Below, in pieces: positions 1-6,747 of a stretch of DNA of 19,337 nucleotides. Position numbers and translations under genes: made by a program. Under the pieces are notes generated by a model. The model had not been told where the DNA came from. It saw only the letters and a program-made list of their open reading frames with translations, and ran no database searches. Each line of letters starts with the position of its first letter. Position 1 is the first letter of the stretch. The DNA comes from DATKZH01 sp964475955 (GTDB lineage Bacteria > Planctomycetota > Planctomycetia > Pirellulales > Thermoguttaceae): positions 1-19,337 of the forward strand of contig CAYYZY010000152.1 of NCBI GenBank assembly GCA_964475955.1, read 5' to 3'.

Positions 1-574
1 TCCCCTCGGGCCGGTAGACGACCACGAGGCTGAGCTTCTGGCGCACGCCGACCGGGTAGAAGTCGAGGTTGCGCCCGAACAGGGGCCCGCCCGTGGCGCT
101 GCGGCTCGGCTCGACGATCAGCGAGGAGCAGGCGAGGCCGTCGCGGTAGGCGTCGACCATCGTGTTGACGCCGATCAGCAGCTCCGCGTCGATTCCGGCG
201 GTGGCGGCGAACGCCTCGAGTTCCTCCAGGTAATCCTCCGCGATCTGCGGCTTCAGGCGCCGGCTCTTCTCCAATAGCGCCGGCCATCGGTCTTCCCGCC
301 CGACGGCGCCCAGCAGCTTGCGGGGGTACGCGAGCAGATGCCGGGCGGCGTCGGCCGTCAACCCGGCCTGTTGCCGGCCCATTTCTGCGGACGTGCCCTC
401 GACGACAAGGAGCGGCACCCCGTCGACGTACTGCAATCGGCCCTTCTCGTAGGTCCCCTCGCGGTAGGTCGACGTGCCCTGCGCCTCGACCGCCGACGCC
501 GCCAGCAGCAAGAAGGCGAGCGCCGCATGGACGGCTGAGGTCTTGAGGCACGGCGCGTCGAACGTTCCTCTCAT
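1..574 (-). CDS. C45-family acyltransferase/NTN hydrolase-like protein, 3' end outside window
   Basis: The reverse strand is open from 574 to the window edge (191 codons seen), so the C-terminal part is missing. Residues about 10-32 form a hydrophobic signal peptide (core ALAFLLLAASAVEA), so the protein is exported. The segment ACSSLIVEPSRSATGG followed by LFGRNLDFYP (residues 148-174) matches the peptidase C45 / acyl-CoA:6-APA acyltransferase pattern, in which an internal Cys (here Cys149) becomes the N-terminal nucleophile after self-cleavage and is followed by a GRNLD(W/F) motif. Family members hydrolyse or transfer amide-linked acyl groups; the substrate here is unknown. I chose the ATG at 574 because GAGGG lies 5 nt upstream (580-584). 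An in-frame ATG at 586 has no good ribosome site and abuts a repeat. A choloylglycine-hydrolase-like function is the alternative. Confidence 0.72.
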   Translation of the reverse strand, partial: MRGTFDAPCLKTSAVHAALAFLLLAASAVEAQGTSTYREGTYEKGRLQYVDGVPLLVVEGTSAEMGRQQAGLTADAARHLLAYPRKLLGAVGREDRWPALLEKSRRLKPQIAEDYLEELEAFAATAGIDAELLIGVNTMVDAYRDGLACSSLIVEPSRSATGGPLFGRNLDFYPVGVRQKLSLVVVYRPEG

Positions 575-587
575 GGTCGCCCTCATC

Positions 588-642
588 GTCGCTTTTCGCT
601 CCGCGAAAAGACGCTTGTTCGCGGAGCGAACAACGACACTCG
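588..642 (+). repeat. Dispersed double-hairpin repeat, copy 1
   Basis: There are two perfect hairpins in tandem. CTTTTCGC-TCC-GCGAAAAG lies at 592-610 and TTGTTCGC-GGA-GCGAACAA at 615-633, joined by ACGC, and CGACACTCGT follows. The same element recurs at 10362-10416, with only the second loop differing. It lies directly upstream of the C45 gene, in the spacer between it and the end of mobA. The rest of that spacer (643-841) shows nothing I can name. Confidence 0.8.
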
Positions 643-841
643 TCCCGTGCGCAATCCTGCCTGTTGCCATCGAGCCGTTCCTGGTGCCGGGACTGGCCGA
701 GCGCAAGGCCCGACCGACTGAGTCTGCGGATGATCGACCATCCAGTCTATCGCGCTGTTGCATTTGCGGAAAGGAAACGGGACTCCCGGCGCGTGCCTCG
801 TGCTTCTTGTCCGGGGGCACCGGGGATTTCTGCGGCCGTTC

Positions 842-1462
842 TCAAGGCGTGCCCTCCGCCGGCCGAAGCCCCGCGCGGGCGAGGGCGGCCAGGTAGTCCG
901 CCGCGGTGTTGACGTTGGCCAGACTCGCCAGCTCGGGGTCGACCGCCGTGAGTTCGTCGGCCCCCACGCGCCGAGTGCGGACTTCGTCGAAGAGGAACGC
1001 GGGGCGCAGCCGGTCGGCCGCCAGCAGGGCTTCCACGTGTGGGAGCACGACGGGCCGATAGACCGCCAACAGGGGCTGGTCGCGCCCGTCGACGTGAGGC
1101 ACGGCCGCGTCGTAGCCCGCCGAAAGCGCGATCATCCGGCCGACGAACTCGGGCAGCAAGAGGGGCACGTCGCACGCCGCAACGAAGGCCGCCTCGACCT
1201 CGTCGCCCAGGGCCGCCAGTCCCGCGCGAATCCCTTCCAGCGGCCCGCGGTCGGCGAGCCGATCGCAGACCACGCGAACCATCGGCGGAAGCGCGGGCAG
1301 CGCTTGCCCCGGCGCCGCGGCCACGACAACGGGCCCCACGGCCTCACCCATTCGGCGGGCCACCCGCTCGAGCATCGTCTCCGGGCCGAAGGGGAGCATC
1401 GCCTTGGACCGGCCCATGCGCCGGCTTCTGCCTCCCGAGAGCACGACCCCGCCGGTAATCAA
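842..1462 (-). CDS. mobA: Molybdenum cofactor guanylyltransferase (MobA family)
   Basis: A 206-residue cytoplasmic nucleotidyltransferase that should attach GMP (or a related nucleotide) to molybdopterin, a late step in making the Mo-bis-MGD cofactor. Visible motifs are the nucleotide-binding LSGGRSRRMGRSK (8-20, with Lys20), GPLEGI (73-78), the metal-binding CDVPLL (97-102), DQPLLAVY (128-135) and NVNTAADY (183-190). Length and motif order fit MobA, which is about 190-210 residues. The start is a TTG at 1462, supported by AGGAG at 1473-1477, 10 nt upstream; no ATG fits the conserved N-terminus. No other molybdenum genes are visible nearby. MocA (cytidylyltransferase) is a less likely alternative because of the DQPLL and NVNT motifs. 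Confidence 0.88.
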   Translation of the reverse strand: MITGGVVLSGGRSRRMGRSKAMLPFGPETMLERVARRMGEAVGPVVVAAAPGQALPALPPMVRVVCDRLADRGPLEGIRAGLAALGDEVEAAFVAACDVPLLLPEFVGRMIALSAGYDAAVPHVDGRDQPLLAVYRPVVLPHVEALLAADRLRPAFLFDEVRTRRVGADELTAVDPELASLANVNTAADYLAALARAGLRPAEGTP

Positions 1463-1610
1463 TGCGTTCGAGCTCCTGCCAGCAGAGGTTTTCGGGGCAA
1501 GCGTCGCCGAATTCCCGATCCATCGGGCCGGTTCGGGCTCCGGCTTCGTAGTCCCCGGGTTGGGTTTGGGGGCCCGGGAGAAGTGTGGGTCTGGTGGTCC
1601 TTGCGCCCCC

Positions 1611-1618
1611 AGTATACA
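1611..1618. promoter_or_regulatory. Possible -10 element in the divergent mobA / oxidoreductase spacer
   Basis: The spacer 1463-1729 separates divergently transcribed genes and should hold both promoters. The only AT-rich core is AGTATACA. Read on the minus strand it gives TATACT (1616-1611, five of six matches to TATAAT), and on the plus strand TATACA. I found no convincing -35 hexamer at 16-18 nt in either direction, so this is only a candidate. Confidence 0.2.
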
Positions 1619-1729
1619 CTATCAGCAATCTCATCACGCTCCGCCGGAGTCACTGGTTGGGTGCGTGCAAGCGTGTGGCGAGGCCCTTGGGCCCGTCCTC
1701 CGTCAAACGAGTCGCGCGAGGTTGCATCG

Positions 1730-2794
1730 ATGCCCAAGCCGCTGCGTGTGGGAATTCTCGGGTTGGCCCACCTGCATCCGCGCACGTACATGCCGCATTT
1801 CGAGACAACGGCCGCCACCCGGGTCGTGGCCGCCAGCGATCCCCTGCCGGAGTTGCGCGAGGCGTTCGGGCAGGACTTCGGCGTGCGGACCTACGCCCAA
1901 TGGCGCAAGCTGCTGGCCGAGGAGCAACTCGACCTGGCCTACGTGTTCCTGCCGCACGACGAGTGCCCGGCCGCGGCGATCGCCTGCGCGCAGGCGAAGG
2001 TCCACGTGGTGGTGGAGAAGCCGGTGGCCAACAGGTCGACCCGGGCGGCGAAGGTCGTCGAGGCGTGCCGGGAGAACCAGGTCCTGTTCAGCACGCCCTA
2101 CTTGTGGCGGTACCATCCGGTCTGCCGCGAGATGAAGCGGATCGTCGACTCGGGCGTGCTGGGGCGGATCGTCGGCTGCGAGGGGCGCTGCGCGGCGGGC
2201 GGCGTCCACCGGTACGTCGAGGCCCACGCGGGCTGGATGCTCCAGCGGAAGAAGAGCGGCGGCGGGCCGATGTACAACCTGGGCGTCCACTGGGTCGACC
2301 TGTTCCGCTGGCTCATGGAGAGCGAGGTCGCCGAGGTGATGGCCCGAAACGTGCACGTCGGCGACGAGTACGACGTGGAAGACAACAGCTTCGCGCTGTG
2401 CACTTTCGCCAACGGCGTCGTCCTCTCGCTCGACGTCAGCTACACCGTGCCCGACAGCTACCCCTTCGGGCGCGACCTCTACCTGGCGATGCGCGGCACG
2501 GAGGGCTGCCTGAGCTTCTCGCCGGCGTTCGAGGGGGCGCGGCAGACGCTGTTCGTCTGCTCGAACGATCCCCGGTTCGGCGGCGCGCCGCGCAAGACGA
2601 TCGACTTCGAGCTCGAGGCGAAGCCGGGCTACTGCGGGTCGCTCGGCCTGGAGTACGTGGCCGAGATCGCCGACGACGTGCGCCGGCGGCGCAAGCCGAA
2701 AATCGGCGGGGCCGACGCGGTCAAGGCGCTCGAGGTCGTCGAGGCGATCTACAAGTCGGCCAACAACGGGAGGGCCGTCGCCCTCAGGAAATGA
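1730..2794 (+). CDS. Gfo/Idh/MocA-family NAD(P)-dependent oxidoreductase
   Basis: A 354-residue cytoplasmic protein of the Gfo/Idh/MocA family, which oxidises or reduces sugars, inositols and related polyols using NAD(P). The N-terminal Rossmann segment is RVGILGLAHLHP (6-17), with a variant glycine motif. The family Lys signature VVEKPVA is at 94-100 and the substrate-side GVHWVDLF at 185-192, where the His is the usual catalytic residue. The C-terminal half is the typical alpha/beta domain (SYTVPDSYPFGRDLYLAMRG and onwards). The start is the ATG at 1730; the open frame runs further upstream but has no conserved residues there. It heads a run of plus-strand genes, and a dehydrogenase and an aminotransferase follow. 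The substrate cannot be read from the sequence. Confidence 0.88.
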   Translation: MPKPLRVGILGLAHLHPRTYMPHFETTAATRVVAASDPLPELREAFGQDFGVRTYAQWRKLLAEEQLDLAYVFLPHDECPAAAIACAQAKVHVVVEKPVANRSTRAAKVVEACRENQVLFSTPYLWRYHPVCREMKRIVDSGVLGRIVGCEGRCAAGGVHRYVEAHAGWMLQRKKSGGGPMYNLGVHWVDLFRWLMESEVAEVMARNVHVGDEYDVEDNSFALCTFANGVVLSLDVSYTVPDSYPFGRDLYLAMRGTEGCLSFSPAFEGARQTLFVCSNDPRFGGAPRKTIDFELEAKPGYCGSLGLEYVAEIADDVRRRRKPKIGGADAVKALEVVEAIYKSANNGRAVALRK

Positions 2795-2803
2795 AGGAGA
2801 ACG

Positions 2804-2893
2804 AACCGCAGAAGACGCAGAGACGCGGAGAAGGCACTTTCGAGTATCTCAACTGAATACCCTTGTCTCCTCTGCGCCTCTGCCTCTCTGCGA
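2804..2893. repeat. Imperfect inverted repeat, CGCAGAGACGC family
   Basis: The left arm at 2804-2833 is purine-rich (ACCGCAGAAGACGCAGAGAC and onward) and the right arm at 2863-2893 is its imperfect complement (CTCCTCTGCGCCTCTGCCTC then TCTGCG). The arms can fold over about 30 nt. It fills most of the spacer between the oxidoreductase and the dehydrogenase. Similar GCAGAG-rich repeats are common in planctomycete and some other bacterial spacers. It could act as an mRNA hairpin or attenuator. Confidence 0.65.
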
Positions 2894-2921
2894 TCGACAT
2901 GTTTGCCTGTGAGAACCTATT

Positions 2922-3920
2922 ATGAATAATGGACCCAAAGTCGTCGTCACCGACTACATCGAGCCCGACCTCGATTGGGAAGCGGCCGAGATGGGGAAGC
3001 GCGGCATCGACTTCGTCGCGCTCGATCTCAAGTTCCGCTCCGAGGACGAGGTGATCGCCGCCGTCTGCGACGCCGACGTGATCGTCGTCAACATGGTGCC
3101 GATGACCGCCCGGGTGATCGAATCGCTCACCCGGTGCAAGCGGATCATCCGCCACGGGGCGGGCTACGACAACGTCGACGTGGCCGCCTGCACCGCGAAG
3201 GGCATCCCCCTGGCCTACTGCCCCGACTACTGCGTCGACGAGGTGGCCGAGCAGGCGATCGCCCTGATGTTCGCGCTCGCCCGGCAGGTCCCCCAGAGCC
3301 GCCGCGTGCTCGACCATTCGGTGGCGGCCGGCAAGTGGGACTTCACCCCGATCGCCAAGTGCTACCGCATGGCGGGCCGGAAGCTGGGGATCATCGGCTG
3401 CGGCCGGATCGGGAGCCGGGTGCTGGAGAAGATGCGCGGCTTCGGCTTCGAGTTGATCATGATCTGCGATCCGTACCTGTCGTTGGACCGGGTCCGCGAG
3501 TTGGGGATCAAGACGTTCTCGCAGCAGACCGTCTTCCTCGAAGCCGACTTCATCACGATCCACACGCCGCTGACCGACGAGACCCGCCACCTGGTCAACG
3601 CGAAGATGCTCTCGTTGATGAAGCCGACCGCCTACCTGGTCAATACGTCGCGCGGCCCGATGGTCGACCACGAGGCCCTGGCCACGGCGCTCCGCGAGAA
3701 GCGGATCGCCGGCGCGGGGATCGACGTCTACGACACCGAGCCACCCGAGTCGACCTACCCCCTCCTCGGCCTGGAGAACGCCATCCTCACGCCGCACCTC
3801 GCCTGGTACAGCGAGGACTCGGGCCGGAAGATCCGCGAGGACATCGTCGAAGACGTCATCCTCGCCCTCGCCGACGAGCCCCCACGATGGTGCGTCAACG
3901 AAGAAGTGCTGAAAGGTTGA
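2922..3920 (+). CDS. D-isomer-specific 2-hydroxyacid dehydrogenase, CtBP-like
   Basis: A 332-residue cytoplasmic NAD-dependent dehydrogenase that should interconvert a D-2-hydroxy acid and a 2-keto acid. The order is an N-terminal substrate domain with RHGAGYDNVD (77-86), then the nucleotide domain with GCGRIG (159-164) and Asp183 as the likely NAD-ribose ligand, then the catalytic set Arg244 (NTSRGP), Glu273 (DTEPPE) and His292 (TPHLAWYSEDS). The CPDYCVDEVAEQA segment (100-112) and the HLAWYSEDS ending of the His motif are typical of the C-terminal-binding-protein (CtBP) branch. The start ATG at 2922 has only a weak upstream GAG. The stop codon lies inside the left arm of the next repeat. 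The exact substrate is unknown; phosphoglycerate dehydrogenase is less likely because there is no ACT domain. Confidence 0.88.
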   Translation: MNNGPKVVVTDYIEPDLDWEAAEMGKRGIDFVALDLKFRSEDEVIAAVCDADVIVVNMVPMTARVIESLTRCKRIIRHGAGYDNVDVAACTAKGIPLAYCPDYCVDEVAEQAIALMFALARQVPQSRRVLDHSVAAGKWDFTPIAKCYRMAGRKLGIIGCGRIGSRVLEKMRGFGFELIMICDPYLSLDRVRELGIKTFSQQTVFLEADFITIHTPLTDETRHLVNAKMLSLMKPTAYLVNTSRGPMVDHEALATALREKRIAGAGIDVYDTEPPESTYPLLGLENAILTPHLAWYSEDSGRKIREDIVEDVILALADEPPRWCVNEEVLKG

Positions 3921-4061
3921 GGGTTGAGAGTTGAGGGATGAAGGATGAGCGTGCGCGGTGGGGACCGAACGATAAGCGACATGCCACTGCAAACGTGATG
4001 TGCCCCGCGACAAACAACTCCCTCCGCGTTCCCTCCATCCCTCATCCTCCATCCCTGATCC
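3915..4061. repeat. Imperfect inverted repeat, GGGATGAGG/HPSSF-type family
   Basis: The left arm at 3915-3949 (GGTTGAGGGTTGAGAGTTGA then GGGATGAAGGATGA) is purine-rich. The right arm at 4031-4061 (CCCTCCATCCCTCATCCTCC then ATCCCTGATCC) is its imperfect complement. The left arm contains the TGA stop of the dehydrogenase gene, so the element has inserted at or grown into the gene end. The 80 nt between the arms shows nothing else. Confidence 0.6.
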
Positions 4062-4083
4062 ACCTTCCCGCGAAGGACAGCTC

Positions 4084-5403
4084 ATGGCCGTTGCCAGCCT
4101 AAAGACCTCGATCCCCGGTCCCCGGTCGAAGGAACTGCTCGAGCGGTGGCTCGCCGTCGAGGCCGACTCGACCGGCTACCAGGCCGCGGTCGTCTGGGAA
4201 ACCGGCCGCGGCGCGACCGTGACCGACGTCGACGGCAACACCTTTCTCGACTGGACCAGCGGCGTGCTGGTGACCAACGTCGGCCACTGCCACCCGCACC
4301 TGGTCCGCGCGATCCAAGAGTCGGCCGCGAAGCTGATCAACAATTACGAGTGCGCCAACGAGTACCGCGTGCGGGCCGCCGAGAAGCTCGTCGAGGCCCT
4401 GCCCGAGCATATGGACAAGTGCTTCTTCCTCACCACGGGCAGCGAGGCGGTGGAGGCGGCCGTCCGCATCATGAAGCGGAAGACCGGCTGCTTCGAGATC
4501 CTCGGTTTCACCGGCGGGTTCCACGGGCGGACCTACGCGGCGGCCTCGGTCGGCGGCATGGCGGGCCCCAAGCGGGGCTACGGGCCGCCCATGCCCGGCG
4601 TGATCCGCGCACCGTTCCCCTACTTCTACCGCTGTCCGTTCGGATCGAAGACCGAAGCGGAGTGCGCCGACAAGCACCTCGAAGCGCTCGACGACGCGGT
4701 TCGGGCCAATTCGTGCGGCAGCCTCGCAGGCGTCTTGATCGAGCCGTACCAGGGGGCGGCCGGCTTCATCTTCCCGCCCCCCGGCTACCTGAAGCGGCTG
4801 GAAGACTGGGCCCGCGACCGGGGCCTCCTGTTCGCCGTCGACGAAGTGCAGTCGAGCTACGGGCGCACCGGCTGGCAGTGGGGGCATACGCAGGAGGGGC
4901 TCGAGCCCGACCTGATGTGCGTCGGCAAGGGCATCGGCTGCGGAATGCCCGTGGCCGCCATCGTCGGTCGCGGCGAAGTGTTCGCCTGTTTGGGGAAGGG
5001 GGAGATGTCGAGCACGGTGGGCGGCAACCCGGTGGCCAGCGCCGCGGTGATCGCCGTCCTCGAGATCATGGAGCGGGAGCGCCTCGCCGAGAACGCCCGG
5101 CGGATGGGCCCCGTCATCATGGGGCGGCTCCACGCCACGCAGGAGAAGTGTCGGTACCTGGGCGACGTGCGCGGGCGCGGGCTGGTGATGGGCCTCGAAC
5201 TGGTGCGCGACAAGAAGGTCAAGGAGCCCGCGCCCGAGCTGATCCCGCAGATCATCGACCGGTGCGCCGAAAACGGGCTATTGATCGGCGCCGTGGGCAT
5301 CTTTGGCAACGTGATCCGGGTCGCCCCGCCGCTGGTAATCACCGAGGCCGAGGCCCACGAAAGCTGCGACATCATGGAACACGTGCTGCTGTCGCTGGAT
5401 TGA
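4084..5403 (+). CDS. Class III PLP-dependent aminotransferase (GabT-like)
   Basis: A 439-residue cytoplasmic aminotransferase of fold type I, class III (4-aminobutyrate / acetylornithine type), moving an amino group between an omega- or other amine and a 2-keto acid. Motifs: TTGSEAVEAA (117-126) for phosphate binding, GGFHGRT (144-150), IEPYQGAAG (219-227), VDEVQSSYGRTG (252-263) with Asp253 for the PLP nitrogen, GKGIGCGMP (281-289) with Lys282 forming the Schiff base, and GGNPVA (313-318). The length is normal. The start is the ATG at 4084, because AAGGA lies 7 nt upstream; the open frame extends about 28 codons further to a GTG at 4000 but runs through the preceding repeat. The substrate is not determined; the neighbours suggest a keto- or amino-sugar or hydroxy-acid route. 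Confidence 0.9.
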   Translation: MAVASLKTSIPGPRSKELLERWLAVEADSTGYQAAVVWETGRGATVTDVDGNTFLDWTSGVLVTNVGHCHPHLVRAIQESAAKLINNYECANEYRVRAAEKLVEALPEHMDKCFFLTTGSEAVEAAVRIMKRKTGCFEILGFTGGFHGRTYAAASVGGMAGPKRGYGPPMPGVIRAPFPYFYRCPFGSKTEAECADKHLEALDDAVRANSCGSLAGVLIEPYQGAAGFIFPPPGYLKRLEDWARDRGLLFAVDEVQSSYGRTGWQWGHTQEGLEPDLMCVGKGIGCGMPVAAIVGRGEVFACLGKGEMSSTVGGNPVASAAVIAVLEIMERERLAENARRMGPVIMGRLHATQEKCRYLGDVRGRGLVMGLELVRDKKVKEPAPELIPQIIDRCAENGLLIGAVGIFGNVIRVAPPLVITEAEAHESCDIMEHVLLSLD

Positions 5404-5422
5404 TGGTCGGCCGGCGAGGATT

Positions 5423-5609
5423 GTTGGACGGGATGAACAGGATGGAGAGGACAAGAACCGCGCCGAGCGATGGTCATTGGCCTCGGGCCCTCAAATCGGA
5501 TAAGCTGTCGTCCTGGCAGCGATGTGGAGAGCGACAAGGTGTTCCTTGGATGGAATGAGCGAACAAGTGTTCTGTTCATGCCGTGAATCCTGTCCGTCCC
5601 GTCTGAAGG
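5423..5609. repeat. Imperfect inverted repeat, GGATGAACAGGATGGA family
   Basis: The left arm at 5423-5459 (GACGGGATGAACAGGATGGA then GAGGACAAGAACC) and the right arm at 5567-5609 (TTCTGTTCATGCCGTGAATC then CTGTCCGTCCCGTCTG) are imperfect complements, separated by about 110 nt. They fill the 268-bp spacer between the aminotransferase and ThuA genes. Inside the loop I see nothing gene-like. Confidence 0.65.
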
Positions 5610-5671
5610 AACCGCTCTCGGAAAGCGCGCTACGACCCCACCCCGTGAACTCCAAGCGAAAAGGCCCACCC

Positions 5672-6568
5672 ATGAACCGCATCGTACGTCTCGCCCTGGC
5701 CGGGCTGGTGCTCGCCGCCCTGGCTTTCACGTCGGCAGCGGCCACCGAGAAGAAGATCCGCGTGATGATCATCGGCGGGCAGAACAACCACAACTGGCGC
5801 AAGTCGACGCCGTTCATGGAAGGGATACTGAAGGAGGCCGGGCACTTCGAGGTCCGCGTCGACAACGCCCCGCCGAAAGACGCCCCGCAGGCCGACTGGG
5901 ACGCCTGGCGGCCCCCCTTCGACCAGGTCGACTGCGTCGTGCTCGACTACAACGGCCAGATGTGGCCCGATTCGGTGAAGCGGGCGTTCATCGACTACGT
6001 CCGCTCCGGGGGCGGCGTCGTGGCGATCCACGCGGCCAACAACGCGTTCACCGGCTGGAAGGAGTTCGAGCAGATGCTCGGCCTCCTCTGGCGCGGCAAG
6101 GGCTACGGCGAAAGCCTCTACGTCGACGACGACGGCAACGTCGTGCGCGAAGCGCCCGGCGAAGGCCGCGGCATGGGGCACGGCTCGCAGTACGACTGGA
6201 TGATGACTACCCGCAACCCCGACCACCCCATCACCCAAGGCATGCCCCGCCGCTGGCAGCACAAGAAGGACGAGCTCTACCACGGCCAGCGGGGGCCGGC
6301 CGAGAACGTCCACATCCTGCTGACCGCCTATTCCGACCCCGCCCGCGGCGGCACCGGCAAGCACGAGCCGATCGTCTGGTGGGTGCCCTACGGCGAGGGC
6401 CGGGTCGTCACCAACCTGATGGGCCACGTGGGCGGGCTCGACCCGATGAAGTGCGTCGGCTTCCAGGTCACCTTCCGCCGCTGCTGTGAATGGGCCGCCA
6501 CCGGCAAATGCACCACCCCCATCCCCGACAACTTCCCCACCGCCGAAGCGACCAGCGTGGTGGATTGA
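5672..6568 (+). CDS. Exported ThuA-like domain protein
   Basis: A 298-residue protein with a clear signal peptide (MNRIVRLALAGLVLAALAFT, likely cut after SAAA near residue 24). The mature part is a ThuA-like domain of the class I glutamine-amidotransferase fold: VMIIGGQNNHNW (31-42), VVLDYNGQMW (89-98), GGGVVAIHAANNAF (113-126, with His120), DELYHGQ (200-206) and WWVPYGEGRV near the end. ThuA-like proteins occur in trehalose and other sugar-use loci, and in Planctomycetes many are exported; the reaction is unsettled. I see no obvious Cys nucleophile of an active amidotransferase in the elbow position. The start ATG at 5672 has AAAGG upstream and agrees with the signal peptide, while upstream in-frame starts lie in the repeat. 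Confidence 0.85.
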   Translation: MNRIVRLALAGLVLAALAFTSAAATEKKIRVMIIGGQNNHNWRKSTPFMEGILKEAGHFEVRVDNAPPKDAPQADWDAWRPPFDQVDCVVLDYNGQMWPDSVKRAFIDYVRSGGGVVAIHAANNAFTGWKEFEQMLGLLWRGKGYGESLYVDDDGNVVREAPGEGRGMGHGSQYDWMMTTRNPDHPITQGMPRRWQHKKDELYHGQRGPAENVHILLTAYSDPARGGTGKHEPIVWWVPYGEGRVVTNLMGHVGGLDPMKCVGFQVTFRRCCEWAATGKCTTPIPDNFPTAEATSVVD

Positions 6569-6588
6569 CGAAGGGCTGGGGGGCGAGG

Positions 6589-6671
6589 CGAAAAAGGGGA
6601 CTGGCTCCGAGCGTTGCTCGGTGGGGGACCACGCGAACACGGCCGCCGCGAGGCGCCTGTCCCCTTTTTCG
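6589..6671. repeat. REP/BIME-like inverted repeat with nested hairpin
   Basis: The outer arms CGAAAAAGGGGACTGGC (6589-6605) and GCCTGTCCCCTTTTTCG (6655-6671) pair at 16 of 17 positions. Just inside the left arm is a perfect small hairpin, CCGAGC-GTT-GCTCGG (6607-6621). The right arm ends in a T-run on the plus strand, so after the ThuA gene it could also stop transcription. It lies 21 nt after the ThuA stop codon and 76 nt before the SUMF1 gene. Elements with CCTGTCCCCTTTTT ends recur in planctomycete genomes as I remember them, but I cannot count copies here. Confidence 0.75.
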
Positions 6672-6747
6672 ACGGCGCCGCGTATGCTCCACCCTGTGAG
6701 AGAGCCGATGCGTCTCTCATGGCCGGAACCATCGGAGCCTCCAGACC

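Noticed and set aside
2804..4061. Purine-rich repeats as a CRISPR array or satellite
   Set aside because: There are no regularly spaced identical units; the arms are single imperfect inverted pairs.
2784..4085. 433-residue minus-strand frame opposite the dehydrogenase gene
   Set aside because: It is the shadow of the CtBP-like gene. Its ends are translations of the purine/pyrimidine-rich repeats (for example HPSSLNSQPSTF).
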